Part shown: in pieces, positions 9,105-18,223 of the stretch
Numbering within the stretch: position 1 is the first letter of the stretch
How the letters are laid out: each line of letters starts with the position of its first letter
Position numbers and translations under genes: made by a program
The notes under the pieces: generated by a model
Seen by the model: the letters and a program-made list of their open reading frames with translations, nothing else
Told to the model about the DNA's origin: nothing
Database searches by the model: none
Assembly: GCF_003688495.1 (NCBI RefSeq)
Contig: NZ_REFH01000007.1
Location: 620,001 to 684,000 of the forward strand
DNA from: Flavobacterium weaverense
GTDB lineage: Bacteria; Bacteroidota; Bacteroidia; Flavobacteriales; Flavobacteriaceae
Reading direction: 5' to 3'
DNA: 64,000 bases

Positions 9105-10457
9105 ATGACATTAAAATCTATAAATCCATATTCGCAAGAACTTATTGCGGAGTATCAAGTTTTGACAAATACAGAACTAAATAAAAAGTTAGAAGTATCA
9201 GAAACTGCTTTTAAAAATTGGAGAAAAACTTCATTTCAACAAAGAGGTGAAAAAATGCAAAAGTTAGCTTCTATTTTAAGAGATAAAAAAGAGCAATTAG
9301 GACTACTCATTACAAATGAAATGGGTAAAATTTTATCTGAAAGTATTGCAGAAGTAGAAAAATCAGCATCTAACTGTGATTATTACGCAGAGCATGCTGA
9401 GCAGATGTTAAAAGATCAGTACTATGACACTCCGTTTAAAAGTATGTCTGTCTATGATCCCATGGGAGCAGTTTTTGCTGTGATGCCATGGAATTATCCG
9501 TTTTGGCAAGTTCTTCGGTATGCTGCGCCAGCTATTATGGCAGGAAATGTTACGCTTTTAAAACATGCATCAAATGTAACTGGTTGTGCTAAAGCTATTG
9601 AAAGTGCTTTTTTAGAAGCCGGTTTTCCGGAAGGAGTTTTTCAACAGTTAAGTGTAGAAGTTTCACAAGTTGAAAGCATTATTGAATCTAATATTGTAAG
9701 TGGTATTACGCTAACAGGAAGTGAAGGAGCAGGTTCATCGGTAGCGGCTTTAGCTGGGAAGCATATTAAAAAGACAGTTATGGAATTGGGTGGTTCAGAT
9801 GCATTTATCGTGCTAAATGACGCTAATATTGAGAAGGCAGCTGAAGTTGCTGCGCATTCGAGAATGTTAAATGCGGGTCAAGCTTGCATTTGTGCGAAAA
9901 GATTTATTGTTACTGAAAAAATAGCTGAAGAATTTGTTTCGCACTTTTCAAAGAATATACAAGCTATAAAACAAGGGAATCCAATTCATAACGGAATCCA
10001 AATGGGACCGTTAGCAAGACTGGATCTTGTAGATACATTATCGGAGCAATTAGATAAAACATTGAAGCAAGGAGCAAAATTGATATTAGGCGGTGAACAC
10101 GAAGGTTGTAATTTTCAGCCAACGTTGATTGATTTTGTAAGTGTTGATTCAGTTGCTTTTCAAGAGGAGACTTTTGGTCCGCTTGCAACAGTTATTAGAG
10201 CGAAAGATGAAAATGATGCAATAGCGATAGCAAACAATCATCGATATGGATTAGCATCCGCCCTTTGGACTGAAGATCGTGAAAAGGCGTACCATTTAGC
10301 TCGAAGAATAGAAGCGGGGAACGTTTTTGTAAACTCTCTTGTGCGATCTGATTCTAGAGTTCCTTTCGGAGGAGTTAAAAAATCAGGGTATGGTAGAGAA
10401 TTAGGTGATGTGGGTATAAAGGAGTTTATGAATATGAAATCACTAGTTATAGAGTAG
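9105..10457 (+). CDS. NAD(P)-dependent aldehyde dehydrogenase (succinate-semialdehyde dehydrogenase-like)
   Basis: 450 residues, one aldehyde dehydrogenase domain. Catalytic C261 sits in LNAGQACICAKRF, the general base E227 in VMELGGSDAF and the oxyanion Asn N130 in AVMPWNYPFW. It starts directly with the domain (LKSINPYSQELI), the short form common among bacterial succinate-semialdehyde dehydrogenases. It oxidises an aldehyde to the acid; succinate semialdehyde is the best guess. It is convergent with the amidase gene across a shared terminator. A 22-codon frame at 9025-9093 lies just upstream but has no support. Confidence 0.88.
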   Translation: MTLKSINPYSQELIAEYQVLTNTELNKKLEVSETAFKNWRKTSFQQRGEKMQKLASILRDKKEQLGLLITNEMGKILSESIAEVEKSASNCDYYAEHAEQMLKDQYYDTPFKSMSVYDPMGAVFAVMPWNYPFWQVLRYAAPAIMAGNVTLLKHASNVTGCAKAIESAFLEAGFPEGVFQQLSVEVSQVESIIESNIVSGITLTGSEGAGSSVAALAGKHIKKTVMELGGSDAFIVLNDANIEKAAEVAAHSRMLNAGQACICAKRFIVTEKIAEEFVSHFSKNIQAIKQGNPIHNGIQMGPLARLDLVDTLSEQLDKTLKQGAKLILGGEHEGCNFQPTLIDFVSVDSVAFQEETFGPLATVIRAKDENDAIAIANNHRYGLASALWTEDREKAYHLARRIEAGNVFVNSLVRSDSRVPFGGVKKSGYGRELGDVGIKEFMNMKSLVIE

Positions 10458-10490
10458 CATATTTAAAGAATAAAATCCAAGCATAAATAA

Positions 10491-10538
10491 AAAACGAGAA
10501 TAGAAATTGTTGATACAATTCTATTCTCGTTTTTTTTA
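10491..10538. terminator. bidirectional terminator between convergent genes
   Basis: Long near-perfect hairpin AAAACGAGAATAG(A)AATTGT / ACAATTCTATTCTCGTTTT with one bulged A, flanked by an A run on the left and a T run on the right. It serves both the aldehyde dehydrogenase (+) and the amidase (-). Confidence 0.9.
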
Positions 10539-10552
10539 TTGATAAGTATCTT

Positions 10553-11455
10553 TTACTGTTTTTTATAAATATTGTAAATGGTGTTTACAGTATTTTCATC
10601 TAGTAATGCGCTAAGATCAGTTTGTATAAAATGCAGTTTAAAAGCTGTAACAGCTGCTGATAAATTCTTTGTGTTGTAGCCAATAATGCGAAGACCTTGC
10701 TCTACATTAAAGTCTGCGGGTGCGGTCTCTAATACTTCATCGGGCCAAATTCCAAAACCTTTTTCTGCTAAAGTTTTCCAAGGAAATAGTACGCTTGGGT
10801 CTACTTTTCTTCTAGGAGCGATATCTGAATGTCCAATGATATTTTGGGCAGGTATATTGTAATCTTTTTTAAGCTTTGTTAGAAGGGCTAATAAGCTATT
10901 AATTTGTGATTCGGAGAATGGTTCTGATCCATTATTATCTAGTTCAATACCTATAGATGCAGAATTAATGTCTGTGTTTTTCCCCCAAGATCCATTTCCA
11001 GCATGCCATGATCTTAAATAATCATTTAACATCTGCACGACACGTCCGTCGTCACCTATAACGTAGTGTGCGCTTACTTGTGTGCGGGCAAGAGTAAAGG
11101 TTTTTATAGTTTGCTGTATCGAATCTTGTGCAGTATGATGAATAATAATGAAATTTGGCTTACGTAAATTAAAATTCACTGTACCAATCCATTCCGTATT
11201 TACACCGTTTTTTAATAATGTAAGACCCATTGTTGAGATGGAATCTTTTATATTAAGTAAATTCTCAGTATAAGATGGTGTTACCGTGACCTTGTAAGTA
11301 TTAATTACTGGTAATGTAACCGTCTCTTTACTAGATATTGTTTCTTTTAATTCTTGAAGTTTTTGATCATATACTTTTTCCGTTTTTTTGTAAGGATTAG
11401 TAGCACAAGAAGTAACTAAGATTACAAAGAATAGATAGTAAAAAAATTTGCTCAT
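10553..11455 (-). CDS. N-acetylmuramoyl-L-alanine amidase lipoprotein (Amidase_2)
   Basis: 300 residues from ATG 11455 (MSKFFYYLFF), chosen because it begins a lipoprotein signal with lipobox VTSC at C17; a start 10 codons upstream would put a charged stretch before it. The Amidase_2/PGRP domain (about 120-250) has the zinc-ligand and catalytic set FIIIHHTAQ, HYVIGDDGRVVQ, GIELDNNG and GHSDIAPRRKVDPSVLFPW. It would cleave the bond between N-acetylmuramic acid and L-alanine in peptidoglycan from a periplasmic membrane anchor, for wall recycling or remodelling. It lies 30 bp downstream of a small secreted-protein gene on the same strand and may share its transcript. Confidence 0.92.
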   Translation of the reverse strand: MSKFFYYLFFVILVTSCATNPYKKTEKVYDQKLQELKETISSKETVTLPVINTYKVTVTPSYTENLLNIKDSISTMGLTLLKNGVNTEWIGTVNFNLRKPNFIIIHHTAQDSIQQTIKTFTLARTQVSAHYVIGDDGRVVQMLNDYLRSWHAGNGSWGKNTDINSASIGIELDNNGSEPFSESQINSLLALLTKLKKDYNIPAQNIIGHSDIAPRRKVDPSVLFPWKTLAEKGFGIWPDEVLETAPADFNVEQGLRIIGYNTKNLSAAVTAFKLHFIQTDLSALLDENTVNTIYNIYKKQ

Positions 11456-11485
11456 GGTTTTTATTTTGTAATGTATGATAATCAA

Positions 11486-11959
11486 TTATTCAGACTTTTT
11501 CTTCTTTTTAGACTTTTTCGGATTTTTTGCAGCATCATTTAGCGCAATGTATTTCGCTTTCTGATCCGCATTTAGTAATTCCATTATTTTTCTATCGGTA
11601 ACTTCAGTCAGCACTTTAATGTTCTCCATTTTTGCTTCCTGACTCACTTCTGCCTTTATCAGCATTCCTTGCGTTCTAATGTTTTCATTCAATATATTAG
11701 AAATTGCAATTATTTGCAGCTCGTCAAGATTGAGCTCTGGTTGAATGCGTTCCATTATCTTTGCAACTGTTACTTCGACAGGAATTTCCTTTGGCTTTTG
11801 CTGTGACATTGACTGATCCATACCGCTATTCACGCGGCGGTTACTGCCATAATTACCTCCGTAACCATTATTATAGCCATTATTTCCATATTGAGCGGAA
11901 ACTATGTTTGAAAAAAACAGTACAAATAGAAAAATTAGCGTTGATTGAATTACTTTCAT
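11486..11959 (-). CDS. small secreted protein, Spy/CpxP-like helical
   Basis: 157 residues from ATG 11959, which begins a clear Sec signal (MKVIQSTLIFLFVLFFSNIVSAQ). An upstream start at 12016 overlaps the rimO 3' end and would bury this signal. After a Gly/Asn/Tyr-rich stretch (~25-50) comes a predicted helical segment with LNLDELQ and LNADQKAKYIALN, resembling the LTxxQ-like repeats of periplasmic Spy/CpxP proteins. It ends in a lysine-rich tail (KSKKKKKSE). Function unknown; a periplasmic chaperone-like or wall-associated role is only a guess. It lies between rimO and the amidase on the same strand. Confidence 0.7.
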   Translation of the reverse strand: MKVIQSTLIFLFVLFFSNIVSAQYGNNGYNNGYGGNYGSNRRVNSGMDQSMSQQKPKEIPVEVTVAKIMERIQPELNLDELQIIAISNILNENIRTQGMLIKAEVSQEAKMENIKVLTEVTDRKIMELLNADQKAKYIALNDAAKNPKKSKKKKKSE

Positions 11960-11990
11960 AATTATAGTTTTTAAGTCAAATAGTTTAGAT

Positions 11991-13304
11991 TTAAACTGGC
12001 TCGCCATACAAATCAAATTCAGTTGCTTCGATAATTTTTATCATTATAAACTCACCTGTTTTTACATAATGTTTTGTAGCATCGATTAGTACTTCGTTAT
12101 CCACATCTGGGCTATCAAATTCTGTACGACCTACAAAGTGGCCACCTTCTTTTCTATCAATAATACATTTGAAAGTTTGACCAATTTTTTCTTGGTTCAA
12201 ATCCCATGAAATTTGAGATTGCAATTCCATAATTTCGTTAGCACGTTCTTGCTTAACTTCATCTGGAACATCATCTTCAAGTAAGTATGCATGAGTGTTT
12301 TCTTCATGTGAATAAGCGAAACAGCCCATTCTATCAAATTTCATCTCTTGAACAAATTCTTTTAAAGTATTAAAATCTTCTTGAGTTTCTCCAGGATACC
12401 CAACAATTAAAGTCGTACGTATCGCCATTCCAGGAACTGCTGCACGAAATTCTTTTAATAATTTAGTGGTTTTATCTTGTGTAGTTCCACGACGCATTGA
12501 TTTCAAAATTGAATCTGAAATATGCTGCAATGGAATATCTAAATAGTTACAAATTTTTGGTTCGCGTTTCATAATTTCTAGCACATCCATTGGGAATCCA
12601 GTAGGGAAGGCATAGTGTAAACGAATCCATTCAATTCCTTCTACTTTTACTAATTCTTCTAGTAAATCAGCTAAGGCTCTTTTTTTGTAAATATCTAAAC
12701 CATAATATGTTAAATCTTGAGCAATAAGAATTAGCTCTTTAACTCCATTCTTTGCTAATCCTTCTGATTCTTTTACTAATTTTTCAATCGTTTGGGAAAC
12801 ATTTTTTCCACGCATTAAAGGGATTGCACAAAAACTACATGGTCTGTCGCAACCTTCAGAAATTTTTAAATAGGCATAATTTTTAGGAGTAGTTGTTAAT
12901 CGCTCGCCTAATAATTCGTGTTTATAATCAGCTCCTAACGCTTTTAAAAGTGCAGGTAATTCTGTGGTTCCAAAAAATTGATCAACATTAGGAATTTCTT
13001 TTTCTAAATCTGGTCTGTATCTTTCAGATAAACATCCAGTAACAAATACTTTGTCTACTAATCCTCTTTCTTTTTTATCAGCATATTCAAGAATCATATT
13101 TACAGATTCTGCTTTAGCATTATCGATAAAACCGCATGTATTAATAACTATAATATTTCCTTCCTCTGCTTCAGGAGCTTCGTGTGCTACGTCTTTTCCG
13201 CTTGCACGAAGTTGACCCATAAGCACTTCACTATCATATACATTCTTTGAGCACCCAAGAGTGATCACATTTATTTTATTCTTTTTTAAAGACTTCGTTC
13301 TCAT
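11991..13304 (-). CDS. rimO: ribosomal protein S12 methylthiotransferase RimO
   Basis: 437 residues with the methylthiotransferase layout. The UPF0004 domain has cluster cysteines C18 (LGCSKNVYDSE), C57 (NTCGFIDNAKAES) and C91 (TGCLSERY). The radical SAM core has C152, C156 and C159 (GCDRPCSFCAIPLMRG), and a TRAM-type domain ends the protein. CSKN and the NTCGFIDNAKAES segment separate RimO from MiaB. It adds a methylthio group to a conserved aspartate of S12 using two Fe-S clusters and SAM. It stops 32 bp before the start of the small secreted protein, so co-transcription is possible but a functional link is not implied. Confidence 0.96.
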   Translation of the reverse strand: MRTKSLKKNKINVITLGCSKNVYDSEVLMGQLRASGKDVAHEAPEAEEGNIIVINTCGFIDNAKAESVNMILEYADKKERGLVDKVFVTGCLSERYRPDLEKEIPNVDQFFGTTELPALLKALGADYKHELLGERLTTTPKNYAYLKISEGCDRPCSFCAIPLMRGKNVSQTIEKLVKESEGLAKNGVKELILIAQDLTYYGLDIYKKRALADLLEELVKVEGIEWIRLHYAFPTGFPMDVLEIMKREPKICNYLDIPLQHISDSILKSMRRGTTQDKTTKLLKEFRAAVPGMAIRTTLIVGYPGETQEDFNTLKEFVQEMKFDRMGCFAYSHEENTHAYLLEDDVPDEVKQERANEIMELQSQISWDLNQEKIGQTFKCIIDRKEGGHFVGRTEFDSPDVDNEVLIDATKHYVKTGEFIMIKIIEATEFDLYGEPV

Positions 13305-13463
13305 ATCATTAGAATCCCGATAATTTGGGAATTTTGCAAAATTACAATTTTTTATCGAAACACTACTTGTTTCAATTTCTTTTCAATTTTTTGTTGGTAC
13401 ATTAATCCAATTGGCGTTTAATGATTCGTGCTAGTTTTAACTACAAGTAGCTGTTACATTGGC

Positions 13464-13500
13464 ATAAAAAAATCCGTTTCATGAACAAGAAACGGATTTA
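13464..13500 (-). terminator. terminator of the FadL-like gene
   Basis: Hairpin AAATCCGTTTC / GAAACGGATTT (13470-13480 with 13489-13499), followed on the minus strand by a T run. It lies 21 bp past the stop of the outer-membrane protein gene. Confidence 0.88.
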
Positions 13501-13520
13501 TAATATATTGTAAACTTATT

Positions 13521-15071
13521 TTATAATTCGAATAAAAGAGACAATGATACATTATTGTTAATTGCATCAATTTTTGCTCCATCAGTAAATCCTTGTCCAA
13601 AGAAACCTTGCTCAGAATTTCTTTTTCCGTAAGAATAAGCTAAGTCAACTTTGGTTCCGCCAAAGCTATATCCTAAACCTGCAGAATAACCAGTTAAATC
13701 TCCAACTGTAACACCATTTTTATATGGACTTTGCTCGTAGCGATATCCACCTCTTAGACTCAAAGCGTTAATTCTATATTCTGCACCAATTCTTAATTCA
13801 CCAGAATTATCTAATAACGAATTAATGTCACTATTTAAACCTTCAAATCCAGATTTTAACTTGATGTTGCTGTAATCTTTCATTGCATAATCCACGCTTA
13901 TTAGCGCTGATTTACCAAAAACGTATGCAAAACTACCAGTAATTTTACTTGGAGTTTGTAATTTATACGTTTCGTAAACATTTACAACTCTAGGATCAAC
14001 CGTATCAGTTATATCAGCTAATGATGTAGCACTACTTACAACAATAAGCTTTTGAGATAATTCATCGTTTAAGTTGTACCAAGTTGAAGATTCATAAGCC
14101 AGTCCAACGCGCACTTGCTCTGTAACCTTTGCAATAGCTCCCGCCTGAAAAGAGAAACCAGTTCCATAAGTATTTAAAGTATTATCAAATTGTATTTGAG
14201 AAACAGTGTAATTATTTGTTAATGGTGCATTGTTGTCTTCATAAAACCTAGAATTTTTTTGCAAATCAGTAAAATGTGAGTTTAAATTTAATCCAAGAAA
14301 TAGCTTGTCTTTATAAGAAGTAGCAGCATTAAAAGATAGTTTTCCATTATATCCAGTGCTTACCACTGAATTTTCCTGATAATAATTTCCATTATTAGGT
14401 ACTAATGAGGAATACGTACTGTTTGGATTGTTAACGTCATTTGCATCGATTATAAAACCTTGATCGTAGAAACCTATCATTGCTTGTTGCGCTGCAAAAC
14501 CGTAAGGTAAATTATTTCCCAAAAATGAGTATAAATCTGAGATTGATTCTCCAGCTTTTCTATTTACAAATTCTTGAGGTACAGGAGCTCCATTATTTCC
14601 TGTATTGGCATAACTCAAAAAGTATTTATCAATAGAATTAGTTGGATTTGTTCCAGCTGAAAATATTTTATTGTCAAAATTATTTACATTATCATAGTTT
14701 ATTCCTAATGCAATTTTTGTCCAATTACTATCTGGTTTGTTGTTAAAAACGAAAACAGTTCCAGCTTGATTTAAATCGAAAGAACTATTTTTATCTGAAG
14801 TTGCACTTCCAAAATAGTTGGAGTTGTTTTTAATATTGGAGTTGCTTAAAGTAAGTCCAAGTTGATTATTGACAAAAATTGCTGAACCTGCTGGATTAAC
14901 ATTTAGTGACGATAAGTCACCTCCAAGTGCTCCAAAGGCACCACCCATCGCTCTAAACCTTGCAGTACCATTTAAATTATCTTGAGAATAAAGTAACGCA
15001 TCTGAAAGTTCTTGCGACTGCGCCATTGTTGCGGTCAATCCTAATGCTAATAAAAATATATATTTTTTCAT
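13521..15071 (-). CDS. outer-membrane transporter, OmpP1/FadL/TodX-like
   Basis: 516 residues with a signal peptide ending ATMAQSQ. The N-terminal segment FRAMGGAFGALGGDLSSLNVNPAG matches in parts the hatch-plug region of FadL/TodX proteins, where NPAG is conserved. The rest alternates hydrophobic and polar residues as in a beta-barrel and ends in an aromatic/leucine strand (NNVSLSLLFEL). In this phylum such proteins are often annotated as hemin receptors or aromatic-hydrocarbon transporters. I support only uptake of a hydrophobic small molecule. The next gene downstream is rimO, beyond the gene's own terminator. Confidence 0.82.
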   Translation of the reverse strand: MKKYIFLLALGLTATMAQSQELSDALLYSQDNLNGTARFRAMGGAFGALGGDLSSLNVNPAGSAIFVNNQLGLTLSNSNIKNNSNYFGSATSDKNSSFDLNQAGTVFVFNNKPDSNWTKIALGINYDNVNNFDNKIFSAGTNPTNSIDKYFLSYANTGNNGAPVPQEFVNRKAGESISDLYSFLGNNLPYGFAAQQAMIGFYDQGFIIDANDVNNPNSTYSSLVPNNGNYYQENSVVSTGYNGKLSFNAATSYKDKLFLGLNLNSHFTDLQKNSRFYEDNNAPLTNNYTVSQIQFDNTLNTYGTGFSFQAGAIAKVTEQVRVGLAYESSTWYNLNDELSQKLIVVSSATSLADITDTVDPRVVNVYETYKLQTPSKITGSFAYVFGKSALISVDYAMKDYSNIKLKSGFEGLNSDINSLLDNSGELRIGAEYRINALSLRGGYRYEQSPYKNGVTVGDLTGYSAGLGYSFGGTKVDLAYSYGKRNSEQGFFGQGFTDGAKIDAINNNVSLSLLFEL

Positions 15072-15120
15072 GAATTTTAAAATTATGATTTACTACTTTT
15101 TATATAATATGAATTCTTTT

Positions 15121-16335
15121 CTATCCTCTTCCACCTCGACTACCTGATGATCTTCCACTACTGCTTGAACTCGGAGTATAAGATCTTGATTCTGAATTCG
15201 ACGATCTGCTTTCGCTTCTAGTTGATTCTGAATTGTTGTTTGAACTTGGGGTGTATGATCTTGATTCTGAATTCGACGATCTACTTTCGCCTCTGGTTGA
15301 TCCTGAATTATTATTTGAACTTGGGATGTACGATCTTGATTCTGAATTCGTTGATCTACTTTCACTTCTATTTGATCCTGAATTATTATTTGAACTAGGA
15401 GTGTATGACCTAGAATTTTCATTACTTCTAGTAGAATTTTCAAATCTCTCTGTACGACCGTTATTTAAGCTTCCTCTTCTACCGCTGTTTTGACTATTAA
15501 TAGGTTCTCTTGAAAATGTGGGACTAGTTCTATTTGTTGCATCAGAAGAATTTCTCCTTACATCATTGTTTTGACGATTGCTAGAATTCACTGCTCTTCT
15601 GCTAATTGTACTACCTTCAGTCCTTGCTGAACTTCCAGAATTTCTATTGCCATTTATTTCGTTACTATAATTTGAACCTCTTTTTCCACTATTATATGAA
15701 CGAGTTCTATTATCGTAATAAGTAGAATATCCTCTGTTACCATACCAGCTATTACCATAATAACCATTTCCATAATAACCATTTCCGTAGTAGCCATTGC
15801 TATACCAGTTATTCCATCCAAAGCCTACATTTAAGCCCCAGCCGTATCCACCATTCCATCCGTAGTTATTGCCGTACCAATTGTTACCATACCAATTATT
15901 GCCGTACCAATTATTGCCATACCAACTGTTTCCGTAATAGTTGTTTGCATACCAATTGTTCATAGCCCAACCGTTATCGTAATAATTTATACTTACACTT
16001 TGCGGATTACTTCCCCAACCAGGATAATTGTTGTAGTTACTATCTTGTGATTCATTATCAAGATTATAGCTGCTGTAGTCGTCAATATTAGTAAAGACTT
16101 CATTTGATTGACTTTCTTTTTGCAAAGAATTGAAGTAATCTTTATATTGATTTCGATCATATCTGTCGTTTTGCGATGCTCTTTCAACAGTTCTTGGAGA
16201 TGTATTACCATAAATTCCGTCAGAATCATAGTAAGAACTATTTTGGTAGGAGCCACATGATGTCATTAATATACTCAAAAAACCAACAATGTAGTATATT
16301 GATGTATTTTTCTTAGAAAGAGTATTAGTTTTCAT
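15121..16335 (-). CDS. low-complexity repeat lipoprotein (Asn/Ser/Tyr-rich)
   Basis: 404 residues with lipobox LMTSC at C27, so it is probably lipidated and exported. After ~90 ordinary residues comes a Trp/Tyr/Gly/Asn block of tandem WYGNN and GYYGN units (about 125-210), then a Ser/Asn/Arg-rich tail containing about 3.5 copies of a 25-residue repeat (SNSESRSYTPSS...RSESR). It ends in GRSSGSRGGRG. I recognise no domain. The composition suggests a disordered, surface-exposed adhesive or structural protein, which is inference. The repeats also create long shadow frames in both directions. It is divergent from proS across a 101-bp promoter region. Confidence 0.78.
   Translation of the reverse strand: MKTNTLSKKNTSIYYIVGFLSILMTSCGSYQNSSYYDSDGIYGNTSPRTVERASQNDRYDRNQYKDYFNSLQKESQSNEVFTNIDDYSSYNLDNESQDSNYNNYPGWGSNPQSVSINYYDNGWAMNNWYANNYYGNSWYGNNWYGNNWYGNNWYGNNYGWNGGYGWGLNVGFGWNNWYSNGYYGNGYYGNGYYGNSWYGNRGYSTYYDNRTRSYNSGKRGSNYSNEINGNRNSGSSARTEGSTISRRAVNSSNRQNNDVRRNSSDATNRTSPTFSREPINSQNSGRRGSLNNGRTERFENSTRSNENSRSYTPSSNNNSGSNRSESRSTNSESRSYIPSSNNNSGSTRGESRSSNSESRSYTPSSNNNSESTRSESRSSNSESRSYTPSSSSSGRSSGSRGGRG
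15160..15420 (-). repeat. 75-bp tandem repeat inside the lipoprotein gene
   Basis: TCTGAATTCG recurs at 15191, 15266 and 15341, an exact 75-bp period in step with the reading frame (25 codons), with a partial copy on the 15420 side. Copies differ by several substitutions. Such in-frame repeats can change copy number without breaking the frame. Confidence 0.9.
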
Positions 16336-16355
16336 ATCTATGGGGTTTTTTATTG

Positions 16356-16383
16356 TTGGACATTACAAAAATAGTTAGTTTTG
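16356..16383 (+). promoter_or_regulatory. proS promoter (-33/-7) within a divergent promoter region
   Basis: TTG at 16356-16358 (another at 16353-16355) and TAGTTTTG at 16376-16383, spacer 17 or 20 nt, fit the Bacteroidota promoter consensus. proS starts 54 bp further on. On the opposite strand TATTTTTG (16373-16366) gives a -7 box for the repeat lipoprotein, only 2 bp away, so the two polymerases could interfere. Confidence 0.55.
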
Positions 16384-16436
16384 CTGAACTATTTACGTAA
16401 AATTATTAATGCAAAATTTATGCCAAACTATTCAGT

Positions 16437-17915
16437 ATGAGTAAGAACTTAACTACGCGATCAGAAGATTATTCAAAATGGTATAACGAATTGGTTGTCA
16501 AGGCTGATTTAGCCGAAAATTCAGGTGTTAGAGGGTGTATGGTTATCAAACCGTATGGCTATGCAATATGGGAAAAGATGCAAGCTGAATTAGATCGAAT
16601 GTTTAAAGAAACTGGGCATCAAAATGCTTATTTTCCGTTATTCGTACCAAAAAGCATGTTTGAAGCAGAGGAAAAAAATGCAGAAGGCTTTGCAAAAGAA
16701 TGTGCCATTGTTACTCATTATAGACTTAAAAATGATCCAGACAAACCTGGAAAGTTAATGGTCGACCCAAATGCAAAATTAGAGGAGGAGTTGATTGTTC
16801 GTCCTACTAGTGAAGCAATTATTTGGTCTACATATAAAGGATGGGTTCAATCGTATAGAGATTTACCATTATTAATTAATCAATGGGCGAATGTAGTTCG
16901 TTGGGAAATGAGAACTAGGTTGTTTTTAAGAACGGCAGAGTTTTTATGGCAAGAAGGACACACCGCACATGCTACTAAAGCAGAGGCTGTAGAGGAATCA
17001 GAAAAGATGATGAATGTTTACGCTGATTTTGCTCAAAACTTCATGGCAATACCTGTAGTGAAAGGAATTAAAACAGAGACAGAACGTTTTGCTGGAGCAG
17101 AGGAGACGTATTGCATCGAAGCATTGATGCAAGATGGAAAAGCATTGCAGGCTGGTACTTCTCACTTTTTAGGTCAAAACTTTGCAAAAGCTTTTGATGT
17201 GAAATTTGCCAATGCAGAAGGTAAGCAAGAATACGTTTGGGGTACTTCTTGGGGAGTATCAACGCGCTTAATGGGTGCATTAGTAATGACGCATTCTGAC
17301 GATCAAGGATTAGTTTTACCTCCTAATTTAGCGCCTATTCAAGTTGTTATAGTTCCTATATACAAGAATGATGAGCAATTAGATGCTATTAGAGCGGAAG
17401 TAAATGCATTAACGGTAGCGTTACGAAAATTAAATATTTCTGTAAAATTCGACGATAGAACTACTCAGAAACCCGGATTTAAATTTGCAGAGTGGGAGCT
17501 TAAAGGTGTTCCTGTTAGAATTGCTGTTGGCCCAAAAGATTTAGAAAATGGTACATTTGAAGTAGCGAGAAGAGATACTTTGAGTAAAGAAGTCGTTTCT
17601 AAAGAGGGAATAGAAATTTATATTAATGATTTGTTGACCAAAATTCAAGAGGATTTATTTAACAAAGCATTAGATTATAAAAATAGCCATATAACTGAAG
17701 TGAATAATTTTGAAGAGTTTAAAGAAGTTTTAGACACTAAAGGAGGTTTTATATCAGCACATTGGGATGGAACTGCAGCTACCGAAGAAAAGATCAAAGA
17801 CTTGACAAAAGCAACCATAAGATGTATTCCATTGGACAGGGTTTTAGAGTCGGGAAGCTGTGTCTTTACTGGGGAAACCTCAGTAGGGAGAGTGCTCTTT
17901 GCGAAGGCATATTAA
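16437..17915 (+). CDS. proS: prolyl-tRNA synthetase, short eukaryote/archaeal-like form
   Basis: 492 residues, the compact ProRS type without the INS editing insertion of E. coli ProRS. Class II motifs are present: the N-terminal region with [16 protein letters not shown], motif 2 with [26 protein letters not shown] in parts, and motif 3 around [20 protein letters not shown]. The anticodon-binding domain begins near [11 protein letters not shown], and a C-terminal extension with a CxxC-less end ([20 protein letters not shown]) closes it. It attaches proline to tRNA-Pro. The tRNA-Glu cluster starts 78 bp downstream with its own promoter, so no terminator-bounded operon is implied. Confidence 0.96.
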   Translation: MSKNLTTRSEDYSKWYNELVVKADLAENSGVRGCMVIKPYGYAIWEKMQAELDRMFKETGHQNAYFPLFVPKSMFEAEEKNAEGFAKECAIVTHYRLKNDPDKPGKLMVDPNAKLEEELIVRPTSEAIIWSTYKGWVQSYRDLPLLINQWANVVRWEMRTRLFLRTAEFLWQEGHTAHATKAEAVEESEKMMNVYADFAQNFMAIPVVKGIKTETERFAGAEETYCIEALMQDGKALQAGTSHFLGQNFAKAFDVKFANAEGKQEYVWGTSWGVSTRLMGALVMTHSDDQGLVLPPNLAPIQVVIVPIYKNDEQLDAIRAEVNALTVALRKLNISVKFDDRTTQKPGFKFAEWELKGVPVRIAVGPKDLENGTFEVARRDTLSKEVVSKEGIEIYINDLLTKIQEDLFNKALDYKNSHITEVNNFEEFKEVLDTKGGFISAHWDGTAATEEKIKDLTKATIRCIPLDRVLESGSCVFTGETSVGRVLFAKAY

Positions 17916-17943
17916 AAAATTATGTTTTTTTTCGCGTAAGCTA

Positions 17944-17973
17944 TTGTACGTTTCAAAAATAGTTGTATTTTTG
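17944..17973 (+). promoter_or_regulatory. promoter of the tRNA-Glu cluster
   Basis: TTG at 17944-17946 and TATTTTTG at 17966-17973 (TAnnTTTG), separated by 19 nt, match the Bacteroidota sigma factor consensus. The first tRNA begins 20 bp after the -7 box, a short leader as expected for a stable-RNA operon. Confidence 0.75.
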
Positions 17974-17993
17974 CATCCGCATTAGAGAAGCAG

Positions 17994-18065
17994 GGCCCGT
18001 TCGTCTATCGGTTAGGACGCATGGTTTTCATCCATGTAAGAGCGGTTCGATTCCGCTACGGGCTA
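17994..18065 (+). tRNA. tRNA-Glu(TTC), copy 1
   Basis: 72 nt folding as a full cloverleaf: acceptor GGCCCGT/ACGGGCT with a G-U first pair, D-stem GTCT/GGAC including the T11-A24 pair, anticodon stem CATGG/CCATG around loop TTTTCAT (anticodon TTC, A37), T-arm AGCGG-TTCGATT-CCGCT, discriminator A. The CCA end is not encoded, so it depends on the CCA-adding enzyme also found in this window. Confidence 0.97.
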
Positions 18066-18112
18066 CTATTTTTATTGCAGATTGAAGTTCTCCTGAACTT
18101 AGAGGGAAAAAG

Positions 18113-18184
18113 GGCCCGTTCGTCTATCGGTTAGGACGCATGGTTTTCATCCATGTAAGAGCGGTTCGATTCCGCTACGGGCTA
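18113..18184 (+). tRNA. tRNA-Glu(TTC), copy 2, identical to copy 1
   Basis: The 72-nt sequence is identical to the copy at 17994-18065, while the 47-bp spacer is unrelated to the other spacers apart from the few bases next to the genes. Same anticodon TTC and no encoded CCA. No separate promoter is evident, so it is probably processed from one precursor. Confidence 0.97.
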
Positions 18185-18223
18185 CAAAATTCAATTTTAG
18201 ATTGAGAAAACTTAGGGGATAAT

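Noticed and set aside
15093..15493. Long repeat-rich frames on both strands over the lipoprotein gene
   Set aside because: They are shadows created by the 75-bp in-frame repeat; the lipoprotein frame has the signal peptide and lipobox.
17966..18065. First tRNA read as an Asp or Gln gene
   Set aside because: Folding fixes the anticodon at TTC with T33 before it and the U11-A24 pair typical of tRNA-Glu.
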